Assembly (NCBI GenBank): GCA_002492045.1
Contig: DKXC01000106.1
Span: 4,533 to 10,911 of the forward strand
From: Micrococcaceae bacterium UBA7136
GTDB taxonomy: Bacteria; Actinomycetota; Actinomycetes; Actinomycetales; Micrococcaceae
Reading direction: 5' to 3'
DNA: 6,379 nt
The position numbers were made by a program, and so were the translations under genes. Below, piece after piece: positions 5,746 through 6,379 of this stretch. How positions within the stretch are numbered: position 1 is the stretch's first letter; every line of letters starts with the position of its first letter. The notes beneath the pieces are model-generated. The model searched no databases and had not been told where the DNA came from. It saw only the letters and a program-made list of their open reading frames with translations.

Positions 5746-6345
5746 GTGTTTGGTCGAAATAAGAAAACAGAAGACGTACAAGAAGAGGTCCAGCAGGCCA
5801 GCCTAAGCCAGCCCGAAAATACCTCCTCCAGCTACACTGCCCCCAAAGGACGCCCCACCCCTTCCCGTAAGGAACGGGAAGCAGCCCGTCGCACTCCCCT
5901 AGTGCCGGCAGACCGCAAAGCAGCCAAGGAAGCCCAGCGAGAAGCAGACCGGGAGTTCAGGGCCCGCCAGCAGCATGCCCTCCAGACCGGTGACGAACGC
6001 TACCTGCCTGCTAACGACAAGGGACCCCAGCGTCGCTACATCCGTGACTACGTAGACGCCCGCATCAATGTGGGTGACTACCTCCTAGTTCTTATCCTGG
6101 CTAGCTTCATCGTTGGCCTCTTCGCCCCCGGCTTCCAGCAGTACAGCGTCCTAGTCATGTGGGCCTTTATCCTACTCTGGATCCTGGACTACAGCATCAT
6201 GTGGCGGGGTCTGAAAAAGGAGCTAACCGACAAGTTCGGTGAAATTGAACCCCGCTCTGGCTTCTACGCCTTCAACCGAGTTATGATGATTCGCCGTTTC
6301 CGCCTGCCCAAGCCCATGGTCAAACGCGGCGACTACCCCAAGTAA
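5746..6345 (+). CDS. DUF3043 family membrane protein, function unknown
   Basis: The 199-residue product matches my memory of the actinobacterial DUF3043 family: an MFGR start, the GRPTPSRKE and PLVPADRKAAK blocks (35-61), the LETGDERYLP-like segment (79-88, here LQTGDERYLP), DKGPQRRYIRDYVDAR (91-106), and the RLPKPMVKRGDYPK end. A charged, alanine- and arginine-rich N-terminal half, probably cytosolic and partly helical, is followed by two membrane segments at about 112-127 and 133-153 and a basic C-terminal tail. The GTG start (5746-5748) is supported by the conserved MFGR and by a -10-like element spaced for a leaderless message. It runs divergently from the dipeptidase, with only 57 bases between the two starts. 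No catalytic motif is visible, and the biochemical role is unknown. Confidence 0.88.
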   Translation: MFGRNKKTEDVQEEVQQASLSQPENTSSSYTAPKGRPTPSRKEREAARRTPLVPADRKAAKEAQREADREFRARQQHALQTGDERYLPANDKGPQRRYIRDYVDARINVGDYLLVLILASFIVGLFAPGFQQYSVLVMWAFILLWILDYSIMWRGLKKELTDKFGEIEPRSGFYAFNRVMMIRRFRLPKPMVKRGDYPK

Positions 6346-6379
6346 GAAAAAAGACTATACAACTAGGGCCTGCTCCTTA
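6346..6379 (+). other. Non-coding tail after the DUF3043 gene
   Basis: After the TAA stop the sequence is an A-rich run (GAAAAAAGA), then a GGGCCTGCTCC stretch at the window edge that could be the left arm of a terminator. The pairing arm would lie outside the window, so this cannot be confirmed. Confidence 0.3.

Overview
The window reads as chromosomal DNA of a high-GC Gram-positive bacterium (Actinomycetota), most likely of the Micrococcaceae and perhaps Rothia-like. The grounds are the actinobacteria-specific cytochrome oxidase subunit IV (CtaF), the ctaC-ctaD-ctaF gene order, the DUF3043 membrane protein next to an M20 dipeptidase and ErpA, frequent GTG starts, and a base composition that looks mid-50s % GC by eye. 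The genus is an inference from remembered family resemblance, not from a search.

Layout, left to right. Positions 1-554 hold no convincing gene. The stretch is rich in purine/pyrimidine runs and short inverted repeats. A strong hairpin at 555-590 then closes the oxidase operon, which reads leftward on the minus strand as ctaC (2738-3607), ctaD (1024-2727) and ctaF (613-1014). These three genes are separated by only 9-10 bases, and each downstream ribosome binding site touches the upstream stop codon. They encode the CuA lipoprotein subunit II, the haem/CuB subunit I and the small subunit IV of an aa3-type cytochrome c oxidase. Subunit III (ctaE) and the bc1 genes qcrCAB, the expected partners, are not in the window.

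Upstream of ctaC is a 241-base gap. It contains a hairpin terminator for erpA and a pair of matching TGAC-N5-GTCA inverted repeats that could be an operator. Next come erpA (3849-4202, A-type Fe-S carrier) and an M20 dipeptidase (4303-5688, possibly from 5709), both on the minus strand. On the plus strand, diverging from the dipeptidase, is a GTG-started DUF3043 membrane protein (5746-6345), whose start sits just where a leaderless transcript would begin. The last 34 bases are non-coding.

How the genes fit together: ctaCDF build the core of the terminal oxidase, ErpA delivers Fe-S clusters to apo-proteins that probably include respiratory ones, and the dipeptidase is a cytosolic peptide-recycling enzyme. 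The DUF3043 protein has no known role. The block is mostly ordinary core-genome content. The points worth a second look are regulatory (the ctaC upstream repeats, the leaderless start, the SD/stop overlaps) and the unexplained structured region at the left edge. I see no mobile element, CRISPR array, tRNA, rRNA or defence system.
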